DNA of 54,612 bases from JBDRRP01 sp964446485 (GTDB lineage Bacteria; Desulfobacterota; Desulfobacteria; Desulfobacterales; JBDRRP01). Both the position numbers and the translations under genes were made by a program. Under the pieces are notes generated by a model. The model made no database searches. It was not told where the DNA came from and saw only the letters and a program-made list of their open reading frames with translations. The DNA is taken from contig CAYUOU010000021.1 of assembly GCA_964446485.1 (NCBI GenBank), positions 1 to 54,612 on the forward strand. The letters run 5' to 3'. Positions 1 to 7,993 of this stretch are shown in pieces (positions within the stretch are counted from its first letter, which is position 1; every line of letters starts with the position of its first letter).

Positions 1-30
1 TCTCGAACATTTTACGAAATCGTCCTTTTT

Positions 31-53
31 GCTACTTTTTACCGTTTCATCAA
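31..53. repeat. 23-bp dispersed repeat, copy 1
   Basis: These 23 bases recur without mismatch at 31504-31526, also in a non-coding stretch beside the 3' end of a minus-strand gene. They lie among T-rich sequence downstream of the MoeA-PBP gene. The function is unknown; it looks like one arm of a dispersed intergenic repeat. Confidence 0.6.
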
Positions 54-57
54 TGAT

Positions 58-77
58 GACGGTTCCGAAGAAAGTCC
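58..77. repeat. Dispersed repeat segment related to 16876-16895
   Basis: GACGGTTCCG followed by an A-rich joint and AAGTCC appears here and, with one or two differences, at 16876-16895. Both copies are non-coding. The wording of the flanks (a TCTCGA run, then T-rich sequence) resembles a composite intergenic repeat, but two partial copies are too few to define its ends. Confidence 0.4.
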
Positions 78-135
78 CTCGGCCGTCATGCCTGGCTCGA
101 TCAGGCATCCATGGAAATTGATCATTGAGCCTTCT

Positions 136-2067
136 TTACAGGGATCTTTCCTCCCCGGTGTGTGCCGTGTGGTAGCCGCCCAGGGCGGCGATTCTGGCTT
201 TGAAGTCCTCGGTTCGAATCGTGGTGAGCAGGGTGCGGATGATATCGGTTTCCATAAATGTCCCCGGGATGGCCAGATCGTATTCTTCTGTGACCACCGG
301 CACGAAATCGAGGTTCAGTGCCCTGGCCGCCGCGTGGATGCCCAGGCCGACATCGGCCGCACCGCTCAATACGGCCACAGCCACCGACATGTGGGTGAAC
401 TCCTCGTTGCCGTAGCCCCGGATGTCTTCGGCGGAGATGCCGAGTTGGGCCAGCCGGTAGTCCAGGAGGATCCGAGTGCCGGAGCCCCCCTGCCGGTTAA
501 TCATGACGATATCCTCCCGGGTGAGATCGGCGATACCGGTGATGCCCTTGGGGTTGCCCTTGGGAACGATGAGCCCCTGATCGCGCTTCACCAGTTGGAT
601 CAGTCTCACGTCCATTCCGGGAAGGTATTTGCGGATATAGGACCTGTTGTAGGCGCCGGTGGCGGTGTCCAGCAGGTGGGTGCCGGCTACGTGGCAGACC
701 CCTTTTCGCAAGGCCATTAACCCGCCCATGCTACCCAAGTGACTGGAAGACAGGCTGACATGAGGGGCGTCGCGTTTGAGTTGATCGGCGAGGATGTCGA
801 GGGTGTTGTCGTGGCTGCCAACGATCACGATGGTCTTGTCGATGGCGGCCGCCGGTCGCAGCAGCACCGCCGGCACGGGGCTTTCCGCCGGCAGGCCTTC
901 CACGGCGTTCGGGATTCTGATGATGCCGTCGGCTTCGGTGATGGTTGTGATGCAGCCGGCCCCGCGCGGCAGCGGCGTTGCCACTACCCGGTCCCCCACG
1001 CGGCCCAGCTTGACCCTGAGAAACTCCTCCACGCCCAGCTTGGAGGGGATTTTCCGGGTGGGGGCCACCGATATTTGCGCACGGGCGGTATCCGGCCTTC
1101 CCAGGAGCGAGCAGATGAGCGGCTGGACGAATTGCTCGAAGGCGATGATGGCGCTGACCGGGTATCCGGGAATGCCGAACGCCGGCGTGCCGCCGATGTC
1201 GGCGATGAGGACGGGTTTGCCTGGCATGATGGTGACGCCATGGACCAGCACCTCGCCCTGGGCGGCCAGAACGGTCTTGGCGTGATCGGCACTGCCGGCC
1301 GACGATCCGCCAACGGTGAGCACGATGTCGGCACCACCGCTCACCGCGTCCGCCACGGCCGCTTCGATGGCCGTGGGGTCGTCGGATATGTTTTCCGTAC
1401 GCCGGAAGCGCCCCCCGCAGGCGGTGACGAGGCAGCCCAGCATGGCGGCGTTGGTTTCCAGCACCTGGCCGGGCTTGAGATCCGACGGATCGCTCCCCCG
1501 CCAATCCACCAGTTCCGAGCCGGTGGGGATAATCACCACGGTGGGCGGCGGGGTTACCGGCACCGAAAAGACGCCGCCGGCCAGCAACGCGCCCACGCAG
1601 TAGGGGGTCACTTGATGGTGGCGGGGAAAGAGCAGCTCTGTGGCGACGATGTCTTCTCCCATTTTTCGCACATGCTGCCAGGGGAAGGCCGGCGCCTCGA
1701 TGCGAACCCGGCCGCTGTCCAGCTGCTGGACCCCTTCTATCATGATGACGGCATCACAGCCTGTCGGCAGCACGTGGCCGGTGTTGACGAACCGGGCCTG
1801 GGTGCCGATGGAGAGATCCTTCGGGCGCGATTCGCTGGCGCCGAAGGTGTCGGCGGCCCGAACCGCGATGCCGTCCATGGCCGCGGCGTGGAAATGAGGG
1901 GCGGACAACCGTGCGAAGACCGCTTCGGCAAGGATGCGGCCCACCGCATCGGATACCGGCACTTCCTCCGTGGTGGTGATGCGCCGGTGGCCGAAACGGG
2001 CAAAGAGGATCTTCCGGGCCTCGGAGAGGGTTTTCATCTGCAGGTAGATATTGCGGCGAGCTGTCAT
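136..2067 (-). CDS. moeA: Molybdopterin molybdotransferase MoeA fused to a C-terminal PBP-like domain
   Basis: A cytoplasmic enzyme that inserts molybdate (or tungstate) into adenylylated molybdopterin, the last general step of Moco synthesis. Residues about 1-400 form the MoeA core, with an N-terminal AMDGIAVRA segment, the MoCF-type GGSSAGSAD loop and the MPGKP and GIPGYPVSA motifs. Residues about 415-640 form a periplasmic-binding-protein-like domain (PF12727 type; NRQGGSGTR and GAADVGLGI segments) without any signal peptide, so it presumably senses a small ligand in the cytoplasm. I chose the ATG at 2067 because AGGA sits just upstream of it; an ATG at 2037 lacks such a site. It lies 39 nt behind a second moeA on the same strand, probably one operon. 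Known family architecture; what the extra domain binds is not shown by the sequence. Confidence 0.9.
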   Translation of the reverse strand: MTARRNIYLQMKTLSEARKILFARFGHRRITTTEEVPVSDAVGRILAEAVFARLSAPHFHAAAMDGIAVRAADTFGASESRPKDLSIGTQARFVNTGHVLPTGCDAVIMIEGVQQLDSGRVRIEAPAFPWQHVRKMGEDIVATELLFPRHHQVTPYCVGALLAGGVFSVPVTPPPTVVIIPTGSELVDWRGSDPSDLKPGQVLETNAAMLGCLVTACGGRFRRTENISDDPTAIEAAVADAVSGGADIVLTVGGSSAGSADHAKTVLAAQGEVLVHGVTIMPGKPVLIADIGGTPAFGIPGYPVSAIIAFEQFVQPLICSLLGRPDTARAQISVAPTRKIPSKLGVEEFLRVKLGRVGDRVVATPLPRGAGCITTITEADGIIRIPNAVEGLPAESPVPAVLLRPAAAIDKTIVIVGSHDNTLDILADQLKRDAPHVSLSSSHLGSMGGLMALRKGVCHVAGTHLLDTATGAYNRSYIRKYLPGMDVRLIQLVKRDQGLIVPKGNPKGITGIADLTREDIVMINRQGGSGTRILLDYRLAQLGISAEDIRGYGNEEFTHMSVAVAVLSGAADVGLGIHAAARALNLDFVPVVTEEYDLAIPGTFMETDIIRTLLTTIRTEDFKARIAALGGYHTAHTGEERSL

Positions 2068-2106
2068 GGGCTTTCCTGGTGGCCAAATCACTGCCGGTTA
2101 GCTGAA

Positions 2107-3336
2107 TTAAAAAACGGTGACGATCACTGTGGCGCCGGCATCAAGTCCCTCGGTATTTTCGGCAACCGTGATGAGCCCGTCTGCCTTCACCATTGTGTTC
2201 AGCAGGCCGCTTTTGCCAAGCACCGGCTCGGCCAAAAGGCCCCCTTCCGACTCCCGGAGTTTCACCCTCACAAAGTCGGTGCGCCCCTGGGCGGAGGCGA
2301 TATTGCGCGTCAACCGCGCCGGTATTCCCCGGCGGGGACGGATCTCGTCATTGAGCCCCGCCAGGCGATGTAAAAAGGGAGCCACCACCATCTCGAAAAC
2401 AATCATGGCCGAGGTGACGTGGCCGGGCAGCCCCCACACCGGACATCCACCGCTGCGGGCCAGGATGGCGGGTTTGCCGGGACTGATGGCGATGCCATGA
2501 ACCATCACTTCGCTGTCGGGCAAAGCGTGGAGAGCCTCCAGGGTGACGTCCCGCGTGCCCACCGAACTGCCGCCGCTGATCAGGACCATGTCACCATCGG
2601 TCACCGCCGTCCGACACTTCCCGATCAAGGTGTCGGCCTCGTCTGCCGCGATGCCCAGGGGAATGGGGATGCCCCCACCGGCGGTGACCATGGCCGCCAG
2701 GCTGTGGCTGTTGACGTCTCTGACCTGCCCGACCTCGGGGCGCTGGGACACCGGAACAATCTCGTCGCCGGTGGAGATGATGGCGATCCTGGGCTTTCGG
2801 AAGACGACCACCGGGTCCTTGCCGAATGCCGCCAGCAGTCCGATCTCCTGGGCCCGCAACGCTGTTCCCGGATGGACCGCCTCCTGGCCGCCGGCGAAAT
2901 CCTCGTCGGCCGTGACCACATGCTGACCCGGGGCGACGCTTTTATAGATCTCCACGGTGTCTTCACCGATGGCCTCGGTGTGTTCGATCATGACTACCGC
3001 GTTCGCTCCCGGCGGCAGCATCCCTCCTGTCGCGATGCGCGCGGCGGTGCCGCTCTCCAGGGAGAAAGCGGGTTTTTGGCCCATGGCGATCTCGCCGACC
3101 ACGGGCAGCCAGGCCGGGCTGCCGTCGCTGGCCCCGAAGGTGGCGGCGGCGGAAACGGCGTAGCCGTCCATGGTGGATCGGTGAAATCCGGGAAGATCTC
3201 TGTCGGCGGTGATCGCCTCTGCCAGCACGCGGTCGTAGGCAGCCGCCAGGGCGACGGTCTCGGCATCCACCGGATCGAAGCGCCGCCGCATGGCCAGCAC
3301 CGATGAAATGGTCGCAACGTTGAAAAATGACTTCAT
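2107..3336 (-). CDS. moeA: Molybdopterin molybdotransferase MoeA (second copy)
   Basis: A stand-alone MoeA of about 409 residues, the usual family length. It shows the TMDGYAV segment near residue 60, the SGGSSVGTRD molybdopterin-binding loop, SPGKP and GLPGHVTSA. The start at 3336 is preceded by GGGAG at 5-nt spacing; upstream codons in frame show no family similarity. It is the first gene of a two-gene minus-strand operon with the MoeA-PBP fusion. Two paralogues may divide the work between molybdenum and tungsten or between cofactor maturation steps; that is inference. The selenocysteine formate dehydrogenase at 47486-50254 is a plausible client. Confidence 0.92.
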   Translation of the reverse strand: MKSFFNVATISSVLAMRRRFDPVDAETVALAAAYDRVLAEAITADRDLPGFHRSTMDGYAVSAAATFGASDGSPAWLPVVGEIAMGQKPAFSLESGTAARIATGGMLPPGANAVVMIEHTEAIGEDTVEIYKSVAPGQHVVTADEDFAGGQEAVHPGTALRAQEIGLLAAFGKDPVVVFRKPRIAIISTGDEIVPVSQRPEVGQVRDVNSHSLAAMVTAGGGIPIPLGIAADEADTLIGKCRTAVTDGDMVLISGGSSVGTRDVTLEALHALPDSEVMVHGIAISPGKPAILARSGGCPVWGLPGHVTSAMIVFEMVVAPFLHRLAGLNDEIRPRRGIPARLTRNIASAQGRTDFVRVKLRESEGGLLAEPVLGKSGLLNTMVKADGLITVAENTEGLDAGATVIVTVF

Positions 3337-3439
3337 GGAGACTCCCGTTCTCTTCACCGGCGGGTGCCAGTGGGTCTGTGCACCCCTGTGGCAGCGCGTC
3401 CATAACACCCCCACCGTCAATACACGCCCCGTCGAAAAC

Positions 3440-3466
3440 TTGCAATATATGCCAAATCGTTATAGA
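3440..3466 (+). promoter_or_regulatory. Possible promoter of the DEAD-box helicase gene
   Basis: TTGCAA at 3440-3445 and TATAGA at 3461-3466 resemble -35 and -10 boxes, but the 15-nt spacer is short. The position, about 60 nt before the helicase start in a divergent gap with moeA, is sensible. Weak evidence. Confidence 0.25.
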
Positions 3467-3525
3467 TAGCCTCGATTCGGGGGGCAAGGTTGCCTCCGTT
3501 GGACTTTCAGCAACAAAGGAGTTGT

Positions 3526-5166
3526 ATGTCACTCGAAGCAGATCCCCCATCAGAAGGTCAGCGCGCCGATCAACCTCGGTTTCTTACCGATACCCTTTTC
3601 GAGCATTTTGAGTTGCCTGAGCCCCTTCTCAAGGGGCTTAGCGAGGAAGGCTTCATCCGCTGTTCCCCCATCCAGGCTCAGACGCTCCCGGTATCTCTTT
3701 TGGGAAAGGATGTGGCCGGGCAGGCCCAAACCGGAACCGGCAAAACGGCCGCTTTCCTGGTCACGTTGTTCGCCCATCTCATGGCCACCGAGAATACGGC
3801 CCCGGGGATGCCCATGGCCCTCATCGTGGCGCCCACCCGGGAACTGGCCCTGCAGATCTACGAAGAAGCCCAGCGGATCGGCAAACATTTGCACTTTACC
3901 ATGGCGCAGATCGTCGGGGGGGTGGATTATGTCAAACAGGCAGACCTGCTGCGCCATGGCGTGGACATCGTTATCTGCACGCCCGGCCGGGCCATCGACT
4001 ACTACAAACAAAAGATCTTCAAAACCGACAATATCCGGGTTGTCATCATCGACGAGGCCGACCGCCTTCTCGATCTCGGTTTCGAAAAGGACATGCGCTA
4101 CATCCTTCGCAACCTGCCCCATTACGAAAAGCGTCAATCCATGCTGTTTTCAGCGACCCTCTCCCACAGGGTCCTGGAACTGACCTACGAATACATGAAC
4201 CTGCCGGAGTTTATCTCCGTGACACCGGAAGATCTGGCCGTCGAGGGCATCGACCAGGTGCTGTACCACGTGGGCAAAGAGGAGAAACTGCTGCTGTTGC
4301 TGGGGTTGCTGAAAAGAGAAGACTGGGGTCGCATGCTGATCTTCGTCAACACCAAGATCGGCGTGGAATGGCTGGCGCAGAAACTCAAGGGCAACGGCTG
4401 GCCCGCCCAGGGCATCACCGGAGATATTCCCCAGCGAAAGCGCTTTCGGTTGATGGACGATTTCAAGGACGGCAAGATCAAGATTCTGGTGGCCACTGAT
4501 GTGGCCTCACGGGGTATTCACGTGGATGACATCACCCATGTGGTCAATTACGATCTGCCCCAGGATCAGGAGAACTACATTCACCGGATCGGCCGTACTG
4601 CCCGTGCCGGCAAATCCGGACGCGCGATATCGCTCGCCTGCGAAACCTACGTGCATCACCTGCAGGCGGTGGAAGAATATATCGATTTCAAAATCCCCGT
4701 ATCCTGGCCGGAAGAGGGCTGGTTCGAGAAAGATGTTGCCGGGCGGGTCGCTGCAGACCGACAACGCAGGCCGAGAAAGCCCGACAGCCGGCGGGGCGTC
4801 AGTACCCCCAGCGGCAAACCCTCAAGGGGCCGAGGGCCTTTGGGACGACCGGCACCCGCCAAAGAGCGCCCGGTGCGCTGGCCGCCCCGACCGGAGGGCT
4901 ATTTCCCAGGAACGTTTTTCGGTTTTTCGCCATCGGGGCCTACCGCCGAGTCTCCCAAGGAAGCCCCCGACGAGGTGACAGCGGACGCGGTGCTTGCCGG
5001 GGACGCCCCTGCAGAGAAGACTGAAGGCACACCGAAACCCAAGAAGCGCGCCCGCCGCCGCAAGCCCAGGCGACGAAAGATGAAAGCCGCCCCGGTGAAC
5101 GGCGAGGCCGCGGTCAAGACCCCGTCGGAAGCGGCCTCGCCCATGCCGGATGCCACCGACACGTAG
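3526..5166 (+). CDS. DEAD-box ATP-dependent RNA helicase (RhlB/RhlE-like)
   Basis: An RNA-unwinding ATPase of about 546 residues. All core motifs are visible in order: a Q motif (PIQAQTLP), motif I AQTGTGKT, PTRELA, TPGR, DEAD within IIDEADRLLDLGF, SAT, then the second RecA domain with IFVNTK, ATDVASRGIHVDD and HRIGRTARAG. After about residue 390 comes a long Pro/Arg/Lys-rich disordered tail ending in a KKRARRRKPRRRKMK cluster, likely an RNA-binding extension. The start at 3526 has AAAGGAG just upstream; a GTG-type start further upstream would be less well supported. It probably acts in ribosome assembly or mRNA turnover; the exact paralogue cannot be assigned from the sequence alone. Confidence 0.93.
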   Translation: MSLEADPPSEGQRADQPRFLTDTLFEHFELPEPLLKGLSEEGFIRCSPIQAQTLPVSLLGKDVAGQAQTGTGKTAAFLVTLFAHLMATENTAPGMPMALIVAPTRELALQIYEEAQRIGKHLHFTMAQIVGGVDYVKQADLLRHGVDIVICTPGRAIDYYKQKIFKTDNIRVVIIDEADRLLDLGFEKDMRYILRNLPHYEKRQSMLFSATLSHRVLELTYEYMNLPEFISVTPEDLAVEGIDQVLYHVGKEEKLLLLLGLLKREDWGRMLIFVNTKIGVEWLAQKLKGNGWPAQGITGDIPQRKRFRLMDDFKDGKIKILVATDVASRGIHVDDITHVVNYDLPQDQENYIHRIGRTARAGKSGRAISLACETYVHHLQAVEEYIDFKIPVSWPEEGWFEKDVAGRVAADRQRRPRKPDSRRGVSTPSGKPSRGRGPLGRPAPAKERPVRWPPRPEGYFPGTFFGFSPSGPTAESPKEAPDEVTADAVLAGDAPAEKTEGTPKPKKRARRRKPRRRKMKAAPVNGEAAVKTPSEAASPMPDATDT

Positions 5167-5190
5167 CCGCGCAGAGTGATCTAAGCAATC

Positions 5191-5237
5191 GAACCCCATC
5201 GTTCCCGCGCCATCCTCGGCGTTCGCCCATGGGGTTC
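5191..5237 (+). terminator. Inverted repeat after the helicase gene
   Basis: GAACCCCAT at 5191-5199 pairs perfectly with ATGGGGTTC at 5229-5237 across a 29-nt loop, 25 nt after the helicase stop and just before the convergent DedA stop. There is no clear T-run, so it may be a repeat-derived stem-loop and not a classical terminator. The left arm shares AACCCCATCGTT with the dispersed repeat at 5284 and 6998. Confidence 0.45.
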
Positions 5238-5241
5238 ATGG

Positions 5242-5883
5242 CTACGTCAACGGCCGCTTTTTTGGAAAAGCGGGTGGACCGTTGTTTACCCCATCGTTGC
5301 AGCGTTGGGGTTTACGATACGGGCGGCCGGGAACCATTCTTCCCCTCAGTCGATAGCCGACGACGGCGACGAGCACGGCGGCAAGTATCCATGCCGAGGT
5401 TTTCGTAACATCCGCAACGATGGCGCCGGCCACATTGCCCAGCCAGAAACCGATCCCTCCGAGTGCGCCCGACCACACCGCTGCACCGACCGCGTTCAAC
5501 GCTAAAAACCGCCCCGTCCTGAACCGACTGGCCCCAAACACCAGCGGGACCACTGTCCGCATGCCGTACCAAAAGCGAAAACCGAGAATGAGGAGGGTGC
5601 TGAATCGCAGCAGCAGCGGCGCCAATCTTTCCACCCGCTGCTGCCACCGGGGTCGTCTTTCTAGAAACGCGGCACCGCGGGTTTTTCCGATGGCAAAGAA
5701 AAGCATATCACCGGTCAGTGCGCCCGCCGCGGCCACCGCCATGACCAGCGGCAGTTGGAGAGGCCCATTGCGGGATATCATGGCCGCCATGAGGAGGAAC
5801 GTCTCCCCCTCCACGATGGCCCCTACGAAAAGCAAGGGGTAACCATATGCTCCGATCCATTCGGCCACGATGGATGCCCTCAT
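5242..5883 (-). CDS. DedA-family integral membrane protein
   Basis: A polytopic inner-membrane protein of about 213 residues of the DedA/SNARE-associated (VTT) family. These proteins are associated with lipid scrambling or flipping and with membrane homeostasis. The family-typical acidic GAIVEGETFLL segment lies near residue 25, the FAIGKTRG stretch follows, and RFWYGMRTVVPLVFG in the middle carries the conserved arginines. Four to six hydrophobic helices are evident. ATG at 5883 is chosen; a GTG at 5901 is possible. The last 25 or so codons read through the palindromic repeat at 5284-5315, giving a non-family tail (KPQRCNDGVNN), so the native stop may have been displaced by the repeat. It is convergent with the helicase. 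Confidence 0.88.
   Translation of the reverse strand: MRASIVAEWIGAYGYPLLFVGAIVEGETFLLMAAMISRNGPLQLPLVMAVAAAGALTGDMLFFAIGKTRGAAFLERRPRWQQRVERLAPLLLRFSTLLILGFRFWYGMRTVVPLVFGASRFRTGRFLALNAVGAAVWSGALGGIGFWLGNVAGAIVADVTKTSAWILAAVLVAVVGYRLRGRMVPGRPYRKPQRCNDGVNNGPPAFPKKRPLT
5284..5315. repeat. Palindromic copy of the CCCATCGTTGC repeat
   Basis: GTTTACCCCA at 5284-5293 and TGGGGTTTAC at 5306-5315 form inverted ends around a TCGTTGCAGCGT core. The element lies inside the final codons of the DedA gene. Related copies are at 6998-7021 and 26587-26755. Confidence 0.6.
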
Positions 5884-6062
5884 CGTCTTGACGATTGCCA
5901 CCCGATGGCCGCCGCTGAGATCCGTATCTCCAGCCCACCGGTCGATAACATCGCGGGTCGTCTCCCACGCATTCTATAAGCGTGATGGGTTTGCAAAATG
6001 TTTCCGTTGCAAGAGGGATGTGTTAGGAGAAAAAAGCAGGATGGTGCCGGAGGCGGCGAGAC

Positions 6063-6920
6063 CTACCGGACATAGTTTGCCGGCGCGTGGTCGAGGAGAA
6101 ATCGCGGGGGGCGGGTGAAGGGGAAAAAGGGTTGTATCGGGGCCGCTTCACGCTGCTGTGGGGCCGTCGATGCCATCATGTCCATGGGCTGGTAGGCAAT
6201 GGGGATGCCGGCGTGCCGGAAGGGGAATATGCCTCCCGACGGCGGCATCAGCGGTACGATGTCGCCCGGGTTGTAGAGCCGGAAGATTCTGACGGACCGA
6301 AGTGATTGGACAAACGCTGCATCACCCACTCGTGGGGAGCCGAATGTGTAGAGGGCCTGCGGGGGATGGCGGCCGGCCGCCAAGGTCGCCAGAGCGGCGC
6401 CCAAGCTGTGCCCGGTATAAAACAGCGGTGCCTGCCATGATTCCACTGCGTTCTCGATGGCCGGCCACAGGGAATCAAATTTTTTCCTAAAGCCGCTGTG
6501 CACATTTCCGCCCCGGGGCCACGGTGACGTCCAGAGATTGAAATTGGACCGCCAGGTGCGCCAGGAGCCGGTGGTGCCGCGAAAGACCAGGATGCCCACT
6601 GCAGGCAAAACCCCTTGATCGCGGACGATAAAAGACGCTTGGGCACCACCGGCATTGAAAAATGCCCGCTCTTCAAGCCCCACCCGCTTCAAATAGTCTC
6701 GTCGATGCGGCTTTTCCGTCATAAAGCCCGATTCGTCTTCACTGCGCCGATACACCAGCCGCGACAGCTCGGACAGCCACCAGGCATTGACGGAGGAAAA
6801 TTCGTTGGTCGATGCGTCGATGGGGCCCTGCATGCCGGCATCGAAAAAATCGTCGGCCATTCCGGGATGGAGAACCGCTTTCCAGGATGCATCTCGATAG
6901 TGGTGTCGGAACTGAATCAT
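6063..6920 (-). CDS. Class 3 lipase-like alpha/beta hydrolase
   Basis: A 285-residue protein with the fungal/class 3 lipase fold (PF01764 type). The VFRGT segment supplies the oxyanion region. The nucleophile elbow YTGHSLGAALATLAAG carries the catalytic Ser near residue 175, followed by LYTFGSPRVGD. The Asp is likely in YNPGDIVPLMPP and the His in FRHAG. These are the three conserved catalytic positions of the family. No signal peptide is visible, so it may be cytoplasmic or membrane-associated. The start at 6920 has only a weak upstream purine tract. Substrate unknown. It stands alone between DedA and phoU. Confidence 0.85.
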   Translation of the reverse strand: MIQFRHHYRDASWKAVLHPGMADDFFDAGMQGPIDASTNEFSSVNAWWLSELSRLVYRRSEDESGFMTEKPHRRDYLKRVGLEERAFFNAGGAQASFIVRDQGVLPAVGILVFRGTTGSWRTWRSNFNLWTSPWPRGGNVHSGFRKKFDSLWPAIENAVESWQAPLFYTGHSLGAALATLAAGRHPPQALYTFGSPRVGDAAFVQSLRSVRIFRLYNPGDIVPLMPPSGGIFPFRHAGIPIAYQPMDMMASTAPQQREAAPIQPFFPFTRPPRFLLDHAPANYVR

Positions 6921-6997
6921 GCTGCCGCCGGTATGCTTTCGCGAAGGCTGTGTTAGCGTATTGCGAGAAAAACATTAGCATACCGTTAGAGCACGTC

Positions 6998-7021
6998 AAC
7001 CCCATCGTTGCATAAACAAAA
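6998..7021. repeat. CCCATCGTTGC repeat copy
   Basis: AACCCCATCGTTGCATAAAC begins here. The stretch 7001-7021 is identical over 21 nt to 26587-26607. It is intergenic, between the lipase start and the phoU terminator. Confidence 0.65.
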
Positions 7022-7078
7022 AAACTCCACATTGACTGTCGTCGATATCGTCCCCGACGGGGGTGAACCGTGGCAAAG

Positions 7079-7108
7079 AAAAAAGGCTGCAGCTTACAGC
7101 CTGCAGCC
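7079..7108 (-). terminator. Intrinsic terminator of phoU
   Basis: On the minus strand GGCTGCAG (7108-7101) pairs with CTGCAGCC (7092-7085) across an 8-nt loop, and six T follow (7084-7079). It sits about 60 nt past the phoU stop. Confidence 0.75.
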
Positions 7109-7165
7109 GTCAAAACGCTTTGCGCGGTTTATTCGGTTGGGACCGGTGTCGACCGAAAATAATGA

Positions 7166-7831
7166 TCAGTAATCGGAGTGGCGGACAATTTCGCCTTCGA
7201 CGAGATAAATGACTTCTTCGGCGATATTGGTGGCATGATCGCCAATGCGTTCAAGATGGCGGGAAATGAGATAAAGGTTGATGTAGGTCCCGACTTCCTG
7301 GTTGGCATCGAGGGTGTCTTTGAGGGCAAGCTTGATGCGGTCGTAGGCATCGTGGTGCATGTTGTCGATAGCATCGTCCATCATCACCACCTTCAACGCC
7401 GTATCAAGGTCAAAATTGACCAGCGCATCGAGGCTCATGCGAAGCATTTTCTCTGCATGTTCGGTCATGGCCGAGAAATCGAACACAAAACCGCCGCTCT
7501 CATTGCTCGCAATGGTTTGAACACGGCGTGCGATATTGACCGTCTCGTCGGCAATGCGCTCTAGATCGTTGTTGATTTTGATGGTGGCAGTGAGAAACCG
7601 CAGATCGACGGCAACCGGCTGGTACAGTGCCAGGGCCTTGAGGCATTCTTCCTCGATGTCGACCTCCATCTCGTCGATCATGTAATCGGTCTTGATGATC
7701 TTCTCCGCCTGCTCACAATTGCGCTCATCAATGGCCGTGGAGGCCATGCGCACCCGCTCCTCCACCGAAGCGCCCAATGAGAGGATCATTTTTTTGATGC
7801 GATCGAGTTCTTTCTGAAAATATTTTGCCAT
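7166..7831 (-). CDS. phoU: Phosphate transport system regulatory protein PhoU
   Basis: About 221 residues, all helical, with the two PhoU repeats. The first holds YQPVAVDLRFLTATIKINNDLERIADE (E/DxxxD metal-binding signature); the second holds YLISRHLERIGDHATNIAEEV, the same signature again. PhoU damps PhoR kinase activity and phosphate uptake when phosphate is plentiful. The start at 7831 has a strong GGAGGAAGGG site, and the longer upstream reading has no family similarity. No pst transporter genes are adjacent; phoBR lies 19 kb away at 26705-29229 on the same strand. A dedicated terminator follows. Confidence 0.96.
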   Translation of the reverse strand: MAKYFQKELDRIKKMILSLGASVEERVRMASTAIDERNCEQAEKIIKTDYMIDEMEVDIEEECLKALALYQPVAVDLRFLTATIKINNDLERIADETVNIARRVQTIASNESGGFVFDFSAMTEHAEKMLRMSLDALVNFDLDTALKVVMMDDAIDNMHHDAYDRIKLALKDTLDANQEVGTYINLYLISRHLERIGDHATNIAEEVIYLVEGEIVRHSDY

Positions 7832-7993
7832 TTTTCCCTTCCTCCGAGATGTCCCTTTAGGTATCCACCGAAACCGTCCGCTGGCAATGTCGTGGTGAGA
7901 TGCAGTGCATAACACTACCATAAATGCACTCAGCCGGGCAAATTGTAATCACCGCCGTGCGTGGGGCGGCCGGTTGGCGGCGATAAAGCGAGC

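Noticed and set aside
739..2373. Long plus-strand open frame opposite the moeA genes
   Set aside because: It is antisense to well-supported MoeA coding sequence, has no family similarity and is Arg/Gly/His-rich as expected for a GC-rich shadow frame.
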